Below, piece by piece: positions 28,103 through 36,353 of a stretch of 64,000 nt of DNA. The notes under the pieces are model-generated. The model did not search any database and was not told where the DNA came from. It worked only from the letters and a program-made list of their open reading frames with translations. Location: the NCBI RefSeq assembly GCF_000317555.1, contig NC_019745.1, positions 3,968,001 to 4,032,000 on the forward strand. Direction: 5' to 3'. A program made the translations under genes and the position numbers. Position 1 is the stretch's first letter. Every line of letters starts with the position of its first letter. This DNA comes from Gloeocapsa sp. PCC 7428 (GTDB taxonomy: Bacteria > Cyanobacteriota > Cyanobacteriia > Cyanobacteriales > Chroococcidiopsidaceae).

Positions 28103-29200
28103 TTACTGTCCAGTAAATTGAGCATCTGTCAGTAGACGCGGATTGTTGTGATTCGATGGGATAAATTGACTGGCTGCAACCGAGGAACTGTAGGCAGAGT
28201 TGGTAATATAAGTTTGAGAACCATACATAAAAGTGCCGTCGCCTCGACTTCCACCAAATACTGCCCAGTCAGTCTCTTTGTCTTCGTTAAACCAAAGTAG
28301 CATCTTGATATTTTGTGCTGTGGCATAGTTGAAAAGATCGGTAATCCACTGTTCTTTTGCTGTAACGCTGTTACCGGAACTTGTTGATGTGCTACTTGCA
28401 AACTCGGTAATTGTCAGTGGTCGATTTGAGATAGTACGTAAACGGTTAATCATCGAGCCGAAGACTTGCTGTGGTGTTTGCCAGTTTGACCATGATTGAC
28501 TTGTTCCCCAGTTGTAGCCATCGATCGCTATCCAATTAACATCCGCATCACCTGGATAAAATGACTCGGCGCTATAACCACCAACATCATCGTTATTGAC
28601 TGCCCAAACCCACTGTACGTGATTCGCATCGAGTCCTTTGCTATCAAAAATCCCCTTAACGCGCTTCCACATATTTACGTAATCGCTGGGTGAATTATTC
28701 CCCATCGCTGCACCCCAGGGATACCAAGAACCATTCATCTCATGACCCAAGCGAATATAAACGCGGCGATCGTCACTTGTGTTGTAAACTCCATCAGGTC
28801 CGCTGAGGAAAGTCTTGAGGCGATCAGCCCAATCATTGATGTACTTATCATGTCTACCTTGCGCTATCCGTACCTCGATATCGTTAGGGGTAGATGAAGC
28901 CTCGCAAAGGTAAGGTTCCCAAGTAATCATTGGGACGTTTTGGTTGTTCCAAATGTAGGGAAGTTGGCGATCAAATAAGTTATCCAGCGTTGAAGTTTGG
29001 GTACACCAGTCTGTGAAGAGATTCACTACCGCGTTTTTCTTAACTTGCCAGGTTTCTAACGCCTGGACATTACCCATTTCCCAACCTTGATTTCCGTAGT
29101 AAATACCGAGAAGTGTATCCGCAGATGCAGGCTGCGTAAAAGTCGCGAAGGGAAGTGTACACGCAAAAAAGCTACTAATGATCCGGCACAAGCGTTTCAT
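28103..29200 (-). CDS. Secreted GH26-like glycoside hydrolase
   Basis: 365 residues with a signal peptide (ISSFFACTLPFATFTQPASA, cleavage near residue 27). A TIM-barrel of the GH26 type follows. The acid/base motif RLGHEMNGSWYPWG lies near residue 150 and the nucleophile motif TITEFASS near residue 265, both with their glutamates. GH26 enzymes cut beta-1,4-mannans or related beta-glycans. The WAIDGYNWG segment and LLWFNEDKETDWAVF at the C-terminal strands also fit. Likely a periplasmic or extracellular enzyme that trims the polymer of this locus, like the glycosidases of other synthase-dependent systems. It is second in a two-gene minus-strand unit after the HAF-repeat gene, 29 bases away. 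Confidence 0.8.
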   Translation of the reverse strand: MKRLCRIISSFFACTLPFATFTQPASADTLLGIYYGNQGWEMGNVQALETWQVKKNAVVNLFTDWCTQTSTLDNLFDRQLPYIWNNQNVPMITWEPYLCEASSTPNDIEVRIAQGRHDKYINDWADRLKTFLSGPDGVYNTSDDRRVYIRLGHEMNGSWYPWGAAMGNNSPSDYVNMWKRVKGIFDSKGLDANHVQWVWAVNNDDVGGYSAESFYPGDADVNWIAIDGYNWGTSQSWSNWQTPQQVFGSMINRLRTISNRPLTITEFASSTSTSSGNSVTAKEQWITDLFNYATAQNIKMLLWFNEDKETDWAVFGGSRGDGTFMYGSQTYITNSAYSSSVAASQFIPSNHNNPRLLTDAQFTGQ

Positions 29201-29229
29201 AAAATTGATTCAAGATAGGCAAAAAGTAT

Positions 29230-30255
29230 TTATGGATTGAAAGATGCACTAGGATTCATCACAAAGGCACTATTTTGACCGTTGATGATGCCAATACCAG
29301 TAATCTGTCCGCGATTATTGATGTCACGGGCTTCAGTTAATAGCCAACCAGAGTGAGGCGGAAGCAGGCTATTTAAGTCGATCATCCGACCATTGCTGTA
29401 GAGAAACGCGGTACTCGGTCCTCGGCTATTTCCGGAACTACCAACGACTTGACCCGAATCGTTGATACCATAGGCAACGCTGTTGATGTTGTTACCAAGG
29501 GTTCCAAGGTCAATCATCCGACCATCCTGATAAAGAAAAGCACGATTGCCACTGGCAGTGCTGGAATAACCTACGATCTGACCAGAATTATTAATGCTAT
29601 TCGCTTCGCTGCGATCGCCACCTTCTAACGTACCCAGGTCAACCATTCGACCACTGCTGTAGAGGAAAGCATGATAACTGCCACTCGCAGTTTCGGCATA
29701 GCCAACGATGTCACCCGCGTCATTAATTGCTTGTGCGTAGCTATCTTTACCGCCCTCAAACGTACCTAAGTCAACGATCTGACCATTGCTGTAGAGAAAC
29801 GCACGATTTCCTATAGTAGTTGTTCTATAGCCTGCGATCGCACCTAAATTGTTGATGCTTTGCGCATAAGTGTCTTTGTCTAAATTGGTGATTTTTTGAT
29901 TGCTGTAAAGGAAAGCACGCGAGAACTCACTCGGAGTTGTCCAATAACCAACAATGTCACCCAAATCGTTAATACTTTGCGCGTAGCTATATAAATTTTT
30001 CCCAGGAATACCAAGGTCAGTCATTTGTCCGTTGTTGTAAACAAAAGCACGGTTATTGTAATAACGTTGCGCAGAAGTTGCCGTCCCGACGACTTGACCT
30101 ACGTTGTTGATATCAGTGGCTCGACCGTATCCGCCTTGAGTTAGACTACCCAGGTCAACAATCAAGTAGATTTGGCTACTAGCACGAATAGGCAAAGCAG
30201 CAAGACTAAGAACAGTAAGGCTTGCTATAGCAAGACTAACCTTGAAAAATTTCAT
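29230..30255 (-). CDS. Exported HAF-repeat protein
   Basis: 341 residues from the ATG at 30255 (MKFFKVSL); the frame stays open five codons further. After a signal peptide ending near IRASS, the protein is built of about seven repeats of some 40 residues with the pattern INDxGxIVGY...AFLYSxGxMxDLGTL, the HAF repeat (named for the His-Ala-Phe variant, here mostly RAFLY or HAFLY). The repeats probably form a beta-propeller or solenoid on the outside of the cell; the function is unknown. It is the first gene of a pair with the GH26 gene, so it may bind the same glycan. Repeat units are similar at DNA level, so copy number may differ among strains. Confidence 0.85.
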   Translation of the reverse strand: MKFFKVSLAIASLTVLSLAALPIRASSQIYLIVDLGSLTQGGYGRATDINNVGQVVGTATSAQRYYNNRAFVYNNGQMTDLGIPGKNLYSYAQSINDLGDIVGYWTTPSEFSRAFLYSNQKITNLDKDTYAQSINNLGAIAGYRTTTIGNRAFLYSNGQIVDLGTFEGGKDSYAQAINDAGDIVGYAETASGSYHAFLYSSGRMVDLGTLEGGDRSEANSINNSGQIVGYSSTASGNRAFLYQDGRMIDLGTLGNNINSVAYGINDSGQVVGSSGNSRGPSTAFLYSNGRMIDLNSLLPPHSGWLLTEARDINNRGQITGIGIINGQNSAFVMNPSASFNP

Positions 30256-30844
30256 AGTAAATAAAAACACTAAATATGGAGCATAAACAGCAAGTCTAGT
30301 TACTGTTTGAACTTTACTTAATTGCTACAGGACTTACACAAAATTAGGAAAAAAAGAACCTCGTTTCCCAAGGAATAAGAGTTTCAAAGAGGTATTGTGT
30401 AAGTTTTATACTATTTTCTCTATGAAGCTTGGCACAATTAACTAATAATTGAATAGTTTTTTTAGAGACTTTATTAAAAAAATAAAAAAGGAATTATTTC
30501 TCCAAAAATATACTGAGAATATTTCATTCTCAGTTATTATACGGATTTTTATCAAGCATTTTTTTTGTAAGAGTAAGCCCGACCTTCTCTAAAAAATAAT
30601 CTTGAATAAATGTCAAAGTAAGTTTCAAAAACTATTATTAGTAAATATACGGAGACGCACAAAAGTTACTAATATAGCAAGACACATCCAGGTTAAAACA
30701 AGTATGCAGTGTGTCCTGAATACACAATTTATCAACAAATACATGAGTACGAAAAATAATTACGATCGCAAACGCACAACTTGTTAGTTCCGCATTTGTG
30801 TTGGGCATTATGAAGGGTTAGAAGGTTCATGATCGTGCCAAGCG
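30256..30844. other. Gene-free divergent spacer
   Basis: This region separates the HAF/GH26 pair from the 30845 operon and must hold promoters for both. It contains the 73-bp inverted-repeat element at 30332 and very AT-rich runs near 30440-30600. A 61-codon frame at 30602 has a TTG start, biased basic composition and no support, and is not called. Confidence 0.5.
30332..30404. repeat. 73-bp inverted-repeat element (ACTTACACAA ends)
   Basis: Perfect 10-bp inverted ends ACTTACACAA and TTGTGTAAGT enclose a second, imperfect pairing (CCTCGTTT with AAAGAGG). The left border (CAGGACTTACACAAAAT) resembles a small dispersed repeat frequent in cyanobacterial spacers, recalled from memory and not searched. 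Confidence 0.6.
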
Positions 30845-31969
30845 ATGCTGCGACTCATAAACTCAAGCGTTAGAAACATAAAGATTCATGCTATTGGCGA
30901 TCGCAGCCAGCGTCCCCGAAATCAGTGGCAATGGCGACTGGTACTCATGGTTGTTTTACTCGGTGGTCTATTTGGGATTAAGAATGCAGCTGCTGATACC
31001 TCCAGGAATCAAAGCTCGCATCAAGCAGTCAGGAATTCCCACATACCAGTACTACTAGGACTTTATACTCCAAACTATTTAGGTTTGCAGCGTGTCATCG
31101 ATCGCGAGTTGCGTCAGGTGGATAATTGGGCGGGTAAGCGTCATTCGCTTGCAGGGTTTTTTATGGATATTGAAGACTCAAACCCTGCCTACAATATCAA
31201 AGAACGTCTAGAAATACTCCGACGCAATGGTTACACTGCTTTTATTAATTTAGATTCGACGCGTTCAGCAGCACAGATTGCTAGAGGAGATGTCGATCAA
31301 TCACTCCGAAAGCTAGCGCAAGCCTACGCCGACTGGTCAAAGCAAGGCTCAGGACGCATGGCATTTATTGCGCCATTCCAAGAGATGAATATTCCTGGAG
31401 AAACTTACAGTAAAGACCCCCAGAACTTTAAGCTAGCGTACCAACGTATTCAGACAATCTTTACAGAAGCTGGTGTTGCTCCTGGTGCAGTTCGTTGGGT
31501 ATTTGCACCGAATGGTTGGAGTGAGAATGCACAGCACCGATTTGAAAACTACTATCCAGGATCGGCGCGAGTCGATGTTGTTGCGTTTAGTTCCTACAAC
31601 TGGGGACATTGTCGCAATGCTAGTTGGAAGCAGTGGAAGACGCCGCAAGAAGTGTTCGAGTCTGATATTCAGCGGATGCGGGTTATGGCTCCTGGCAAGC
31701 CCATTTTTATCGCGCAAACAGCGACTACGAGTTATACGCAAAGCGGTGCTACAAGTAGTGCGAAAGATCGATGGTTGCGAGACGCTTACGCGCAGCTAGC
31801 AGCGATGGGCGTGCGCGGCATTCTCTATTTCAATATTGATAAAGAATGTGATTGGGCATTTTACAGCGATCGCGATCGTAATTCGGCTGGCTATCGCGAT
31901 GCAGTGGCACTTCCGGCTTTTGGCTATGTAGCGCCTGCAAATTTAGCACGAATGGAGCTTTCGCGGTAA
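30845..31969 (+). CDS. GH26-like protein with altered nucleophile position
   Basis: 374 residues with an N-terminal hydrophobic helix (residues about 31-50, LVLMVVLLGGLFGI) that anchors or exports it. The rest is a GH26-like barrel that lines up with the 28103 protein. FIAPFQEMNIPGETY keeps the acid/base glutamate, but glutamine replaces the histidine before it. VVAFSSYNWG and ILYFNIDKECDWAFY match. At the nucleophile strand the sequence is FIAQTATTSY where the other has TITEFASST, so the catalytic glutamate is replaced by glutamine. It may bind the glycan, or be strongly impaired as a hydrolase. Its stop overlaps the next DUF3131 start by one base (TAATG), so the two are translationally coupled. 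Confidence 0.75.
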   Translation: MLRLINSSVRNIKIHAIGDRSQRPRNQWQWRLVLMVVLLGGLFGIKNAAADTSRNQSSHQAVRNSHIPVLLGLYTPNYLGLQRVIDRELRQVDNWAGKRHSLAGFFMDIEDSNPAYNIKERLEILRRNGYTAFINLDSTRSAAQIARGDVDQSLRKLAQAYADWSKQGSGRMAFIAPFQEMNIPGETYSKDPQNFKLAYQRIQTIFTEAGVAPGAVRWVFAPNGWSENAQHRFENYYPGSARVDVVAFSSYNWGHCRNASWKQWKTPQEVFESDIQRMRVMAPGKPIFIAQTATTSYTQSGATSSAKDRWLRDAYAQLAAMGVRGILYFNIDKECDWAFYSDRDRNSAGYRDAVALPAFGYVAPANLARMELSR

Positions 31970-33423
31970 TGGCTGGGATGAGAGTGGCGATGACTGGGGT
32001 GAGCGTTATATTACCGATGGTGTTTGTCACAACACAGCATTTGGATTGTTCTCGTATAAGTGCAGAATGCTTGCGCAGCAATTCTCATCCGGTGCGATCG
32101 CCATCATTTCTGCTTGCTGCGCCGGATAATTTTAATCCTGATCCACAGCCTCCTACACCAGAATCGACAACTCCTGTTGAAATACCACGCCCGATTACGC
32201 TTCCTTCACCAGCGCCTAGCCTCAAACCGATTATTCCAAAACCAACGACCCCAGTTCCGGCAACAGCTACACCGCGATTAACACGCGAAGTCGATCAAAT
32301 TGCTGCGCAACGCGCTTGGAAGTATTTTGAGCGTAACTGGAATTCTCAAACAGGTTTAGTCAATGCCGTAGACAATCTACCGTGGACAACGTTATGGGAT
32401 CAAGGCAGTGCCTTACTCGGAATTCATGCGGCGCGACAATTAGGGTTATTGCCTGCGGATGTCTTTCAAAAGCGCATGAACGTGCTTTTACGAACATTAG
32501 AGACATTACCACTACCAGCAACAGGCTTGCCGAATAAAGCTTACAGTACGCATACCGCTCAGATGCGGCAACTTAATAATACTCCCGATCTTCAGGGTAA
32601 AAGTGGTTGGTCAGCATTGGATATGGCGCGTTTTTTGCTGGGATTACACGTTTTCCGCGAGCAGTATCCCGAATATCGCGATCGCATTAATCGCATTGCT
32701 GCACGCTGGAAGCTATCACAACTTGTGAAAAACGGTTGGTTAAATGGCGGTATCTCCAACAACGGACAAATTCTCCAAGTTCAAGAAGGACGCTTAGGTT
32801 ATGAGCAATACGCTGCCCACAGCTTAAAACTTTGGCATCTTGAAGCCACAAATGCTTTGTCTAAACCACCCGTTAAGACAGTTACAGTCGATGGCATTGC
32901 GTTAGAAGTCGATCAACGCAACTTCAAAAACTCTGGGGCTACCAACTATTTGACAAACGATCCCTATCTGCTTTGGGGCTTGGAATTGGGATGGTCAGAT
33001 GCTGTCAAGCCACAAGTTAATAAACTTTTACAACTGCAAGCTCAACGGTTTCAACGTACTGGCATTTTAACTGCGGTGAATGAAGATTCGCTCGATCGCC
33101 CGCCTTATTTTCTTTATTACAGTGTCTACGCGAACGATCGACCTTGGCTCGTGACAGATACCAGAGGACGCACCTATCCCCAACTGCGGTTTCTCAGCAC
33201 GAAAGCAGCGTTTGCTTGGTTTGCACTGCTACCAGACGATCCTTATGCCAAGAAGTTACGTGACTTTGTGCAAAACCTTGCCGACCCAAATCGCGGTTAT
33301 CTTTCTGGGCGGTACGAACAACGTCAACTCGGTGTCAATCGCTCAATTGATATTAATACCAACGCAATTGTTTTAGAAAGTCTACTTTACCAAGCGCGAG
33401 GTCAACGTCCGCTTGTTTTTTAA
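31969..33423 (+). CDS. DUF3131 protein with proline-rich linker
   Basis: 484 residues: a hydrophobic N-terminus, a cysteine-containing stretch, then FLLAAPDNFNPDPQPPTPE leading into a long Pro/Thr/Ser linker (to about residue 105), and a DUF3131 domain (about 108-484). Domain landmarks are TTLWDQG, LPNKAYS, GWSALDMARFL, QEGRLGYEQYAA, VNEDSLDRPPYF, STKAAFAW and NTNAIVLESLLY. All acids conserved in the family's active-looking members are kept. It is coupled by TAATG to the upstream GH26-like gene and lies 14 bases before the GT2 gene, so glycan handling and polymerisation are encoded on one message. Confidence 0.85.
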   Translation: MAGMRVAMTGVSVILPMVFVTTQHLDCSRISAECLRSNSHPVRSPSFLLAAPDNFNPDPQPPTPESTTPVEIPRPITLPSPAPSLKPIIPKPTTPVPATATPRLTREVDQIAAQRAWKYFERNWNSQTGLVNAVDNLPWTTLWDQGSALLGIHAARQLGLLPADVFQKRMNVLLRTLETLPLPATGLPNKAYSTHTAQMRQLNNTPDLQGKSGWSALDMARFLLGLHVFREQYPEYRDRINRIAARWKLSQLVKNGWLNGGISNNGQILQVQEGRLGYEQYAAHSLKLWHLEATNALSKPPVKTVTVDGIALEVDQRNFKNSGATNYLTNDPYLLWGLELGWSDAVKPQVNKLLQLQAQRFQRTGILTAVNEDSLDRPPYFLYYSVYANDRPWLVTDTRGRTYPQLRFLSTKAAFAWFALLPDDPYAKKLRDFVQNLADPNRGYLSGRYEQRQLGVNRSIDINTNAIVLESLLYQARGQRPLVF

Positions 33424-33437
33424 TTCTTATCATCGAT

Positions 33438-35435
33438 ATGCTTATGAATTCAGTTGCTCAGACAAAAAATCTATCAAATTTTGCTGGTAGTAATACTCGT
33501 TCTCGGCTCAGAGAGCGTACTTTGCTTTTTCGCTACTTGGCAGAAATTAATCTCATTTTTGGTGCTTGGTACTTGTCTTGGCGAATGACGCATTCGATTA
33601 ACTTTGATGCGCTGTGGCTTTCGATTCCTTTACTCTTAGCAGAGATTTACAGCTATTTCGGCGGCGTGATGTTTGTTGTGGGGTTATGGCGTCCGATTGT
33701 GCGACAAGTCAAGTCGTTGGACAAATTGACACCACCAATGTCGCGGGCTGATTTGCCTACGGTTGATGTTTTTATCACGTGTTACAACGAGCCACCAGAA
33801 ATCGTTGAACAAACTGCTAGGGCGGCGTTGGCGATTGATTATCCGCCAACGAAGTTGCGGGTTTATGTGCTTGATGATGGAAACTCACCCGTCATGCGTG
33901 CGATGTCGGAGAAATTGAGTATCGAAGATTTACAAAAACCTTTACTTCAGCAGGAAGCGACGCAAATTGATGCTGAGCGTTCTGCGTTGGTAAAACGCCT
34001 TCAACAACTCGATGAATTAGCACCAGATACGCAAGCGGCTGAGGAGTGGCTACAGGCGATCGCTCCTACGCAAGACCCTCAAATCGAAACTAGGTTTCTA
34101 CAACGTTTGCAGCAGTTAATTTTACTGTTACATCCAACACACTCTAGTATTAGCGATCGCCTATCGACTGAGCGCCAATTTTTAGAAGACGCGATTCATC
34201 AAAAAGAACTCGAACTCATCGAACTCAACCGACTGCGTTATATTGCACGTCCTAAGCCCCTTGGTGTTCCGCATCATGCCAAAGCTGGAAATATCAACTA
34301 TGCGCTCTTTTATGGAGATACTACGGGTGAATTTATTTTGACGCTCGATGCGGATCATATTCCCAAGCCGCAATTTCTCAAACGTGTCTTACCGTATTTC
34401 TACACTTACAACGTGTTTGCAGGAAAATACGAACACAATCGAGTGGCATTTGTGCAAACTCCTCAAGATTTCTACAACTTACCTCCCGACGATCCGTTTG
34501 GACATCAAGCCCATCTATTTTACGGACCACTCCAGCAGGGTAAAGATGGTATGAATGCCGCTTTCTATACCGGAACAAATGCGGTCATTCGTCGCGATGC
34601 TTTGATTGGTGTTGGACTTCAGTATTTCTCCGATGAATTTGCCAAAAATGAGAAACGACTTGATGAATTTGAGTTAGTTGGTGGTGTTTCAAGTAACAGC
34701 ATTACGGAAGATATGAATACGGCAATGCGGTTACACGCTGCGGGTTGGAAATCGGTTTATCATAACGAACTTTTGGCAGAAGGTTTAGCCCCTGACGATC
34801 TTAGTTCTACTCTCAAGCAGCGATTGCGTTGGGCGCAAGGAACAATTCAAGTTTTCCTCCGCGAAAATCCTCTCACAAAACCAGGATTGACGTTTTGGCA
34901 AAGGTTGCATTATTTCAAGACGATGTATAGCTATTTTTCGGGTTTTGCCACTGTTGTTTTTATCGCGTGTCCGATCATCTATTTCTTTACGGGAGTTATT
35001 CCTGTGAAAACTTACGGTCCTGATTTTGCTTTACACTTTTTTCCAGCGTTTATCGTCAACCGCCTGACACTTATGGCAGCAACGTGGGGTATTCCTGCAC
35101 GCGAGATTTGGCGTTCCGAACAATATGCGATCGCTTTATTTCCTTTGTTGATTCAAGCCGTATGGAGTGTATTTACAGGACAATCAATCAAGTTCCAAGT
35201 CACGCCCAAACAAAGACAATCAGGAATTTATCTACGGTTGATCGTGCCACAATTAACTGTTTTTGCACTCACAATTCTTGGTATTTTTTGGAGTCTTTAT
35301 CGATTTGCCATTGGCGATCTCGATCGTCCTACAGTATACCTACTCAATGGCGCTTGGGCAGTTTATAACTTATCACTACTTTGGGCGATCATTCGTGCAG
35401 CTACTTGGCAACCACATAGTACTTATCTTAAATAA
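33438..35435 (+). CDS. Cellulose-synthase-like processive glycosyltransferase (GT2) with large insertion
   Basis: 665 residues. Two N-terminal membrane helices precede the GT2 domain: VDVFITCYNEP, VYVLDDG, the TLDADHIPKP metal motif, the catalytic-base SITEDMNTAMRLH and the product-site QRLRWAQG. Several C-terminal helices then form the translocation channel. This is the complete D, DxD, TED, Q(x)xRW set of BcsA-type synthases that polymerise beta-linked sugars and extrude them. No PilZ domain is visible, so c-di-GMP control by BcsA's route is not expected. Between VYVLDDG and the conserved HAKAGNINYAL there are about 125 extra residues rich in Gln/Glu/Leu (about 150-270) that look coiled-coil and have no place in BcsA. 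The product may be a glucan or mannan; the GH26 neighbours slightly favour mannan. Confidence 0.88.
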   Translation: MLMNSVAQTKNLSNFAGSNTRSRLRERTLLFRYLAEINLIFGAWYLSWRMTHSINFDALWLSIPLLLAEIYSYFGGVMFVVGLWRPIVRQVKSLDKLTPPMSRADLPTVDVFITCYNEPPEIVEQTARAALAIDYPPTKLRVYVLDDGNSPVMRAMSEKLSIEDLQKPLLQQEATQIDAERSALVKRLQQLDELAPDTQAAEEWLQAIAPTQDPQIETRFLQRLQQLILLLHPTHSSISDRLSTERQFLEDAIHQKELELIELNRLRYIARPKPLGVPHHAKAGNINYALFYGDTTGEFILTLDADHIPKPQFLKRVLPYFYTYNVFAGKYEHNRVAFVQTPQDFYNLPPDDPFGHQAHLFYGPLQQGKDGMNAAFYTGTNAVIRRDALIGVGLQYFSDEFAKNEKRLDEFELVGGVSSNSITEDMNTAMRLHAAGWKSVYHNELLAEGLAPDDLSSTLKQRLRWAQGTIQVFLRENPLTKPGLTFWQRLHYFKTMYSYFSGFATVVFIACPIIYFFTGVIPVKTYGPDFALHFFPAFIVNRLTLMAATWGIPAREIWRSEQYAIALFPLLIQAVWSVFTGQSIKFQVTPKQRQSGIYLRLIVPQLTVFALTILGIFWSLYRFAIGDLDRPTVYLLNGAWAVYNLSLLWAIIRAATWQPHSTYLK

Positions 35436-35620
35436 AAGCTACTAATATGTTTTAGCATTCATTATTATTTAAGTACTGAATTGAGGTGGATGAATATCAT
35501 GTTAAAAAAAACGCAAATAAGTCGTTTTTATGCAAAATCTCCGTATTTATACCTTGTCGATAAATTAAATCAATGCCAAAATAGCAAAGTGAAAATAAGT
35601 TAACAATAAAACTAGAAACT

Positions 35621-35944
35621 ATGAATTCTATTAAAATTGTGCAGCCTTTAGGCATTTTAGATGGTATTAGGGGTAATCAATTTCGGAGAGAAGTTAGTGA
35701 TGTCGTCGCTGCTGGCGCTGATATTGTCTTAATTGATCTGCAAAAGGTGAATTTTATTGATAGTTCTGGTTTAGGAGCTTTAGTTTCTGCAATGAAGACA
35801 GTACGTAGTGCTGGTGGAAAACTATTTGTTTGTTCAGTCAACGATCAGGTAAGAATGCTATTTGAACTAACCAAAATGGATCGTGTTTTTGAGATTTTTG
35901 CCGATCAAGATGAATTTAATCAAAGAGTTCTAGCTACCAAGTAG
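35621..35944 (+). CDS. STAS-domain anti-sigma-factor antagonist
   Basis: 107 residues, one STAS domain. VNFIDSSGLGALVSAMKTV carries the phosphorylatable serine (DSSG) of SpoIIAA/RsbV proteins. In partner switching it is phosphorylated by an RsbW-like kinase and dephosphorylated by a PP2C phosphatase; candidates for both lie within 3 kb (37640 and 36354). A strong hairpin follows at 35974. The 185-base spacer from the GT2 gene contains no gene, so it may have its own promoter or be the tail of the polysaccharide operon. Confidence 0.92.
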   Translation: MNSIKIVQPLGILDGIRGNQFRREVSDVVAAGADIVLIDLQKVNFIDSSGLGALVSAMKTVRSAGGKLFVCSVNDQVRMLFELTKMDRVFEIFADQDEFNQRVLATK

Positions 35945-35973
35945 TTGGAATTTTCATACTTATATAAAATAAA

Positions 35974-36006
35974 ATTATTTTGCTCATTTAAATTGAGCAA
36001 AATAAT
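35974..36006 (+). terminator. Strong hairpin after the STAS gene, probable terminator
   Basis: A perfect 13-bp stem (ATTATTTTGCTCA / TGAGCAAAATAAT) closes a 7-base loop, 30 bases after the stop. There is no U tract on the plus strand, while the minus-strand side is followed by TTTTATTTTATA, so termination may be more efficient in that direction. Confidence 0.5.
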
Positions 36007-36088
36007 AAGTTGCATTAAAAATATTCAAATTTCAGGCTTTTTCAATACAGCGTAAGTGAAATAACTATGGTATCAAATCAGTATTTGA

Positions 36089-36217
36089 GGAGCATTCGGA
36101 GTTAATTTTGTAATAATTAATCTTGAGAACATAGATCGTACAGATAGCCCAGGATTGGGTGGATTAATTGCTATCAAAGAAAGTGTATATCTGGTAAATA
36201 GTAAAGTTTTTCCTTAA
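36089..36217 (+). pseudogene. Remnant of a second STAS-domain gene
   Basis: A 42-codon open stretch with no start, preceded by TGA at 36086, ends in TAA at 36217. Its translation contains NFVIINLENIDRTD, then SPGLGGLIAIKESVY and VNSKVFP. This lines up with VLIDLQKVNFID, SSGLGALVSAMKTV and GGKLFV of the intact STAS protein upstream. The serine motif DSSG has become DSPG. N- and C-terminal parts are missing, so this is a decayed tandem paralogue. The rest of 35945-36353 holds a hairpin and nothing else recognised. Confidence 0.65.
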
Positions 36218-36353
36218 TCCATAGTTAATTTTAAATGTTGTTTAAAATAACCAATAGATGCAAAGTGTTCCAAATATTGATTAATCTCATGAGCAAAGAT
36301 TTAAACTAGTAGCGAGTAATCTCGTGTAAATTCATAATTACTTTCAAACCGAA

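Noticed and set aside
30602-30787. 61-codon plus-strand frame upstream of the GH26-like gene
   Set aside because: TTG start, no ribosome site, Lys/Arg/Thr/Asn-biased composition from AT-rich DNA, no signal or domain.
35501-35605. 34-codon frame between GT2 and STAS genes
   Set aside because: Poorly spaced GAGG, low-complexity Lys-rich product, nothing to support translation.
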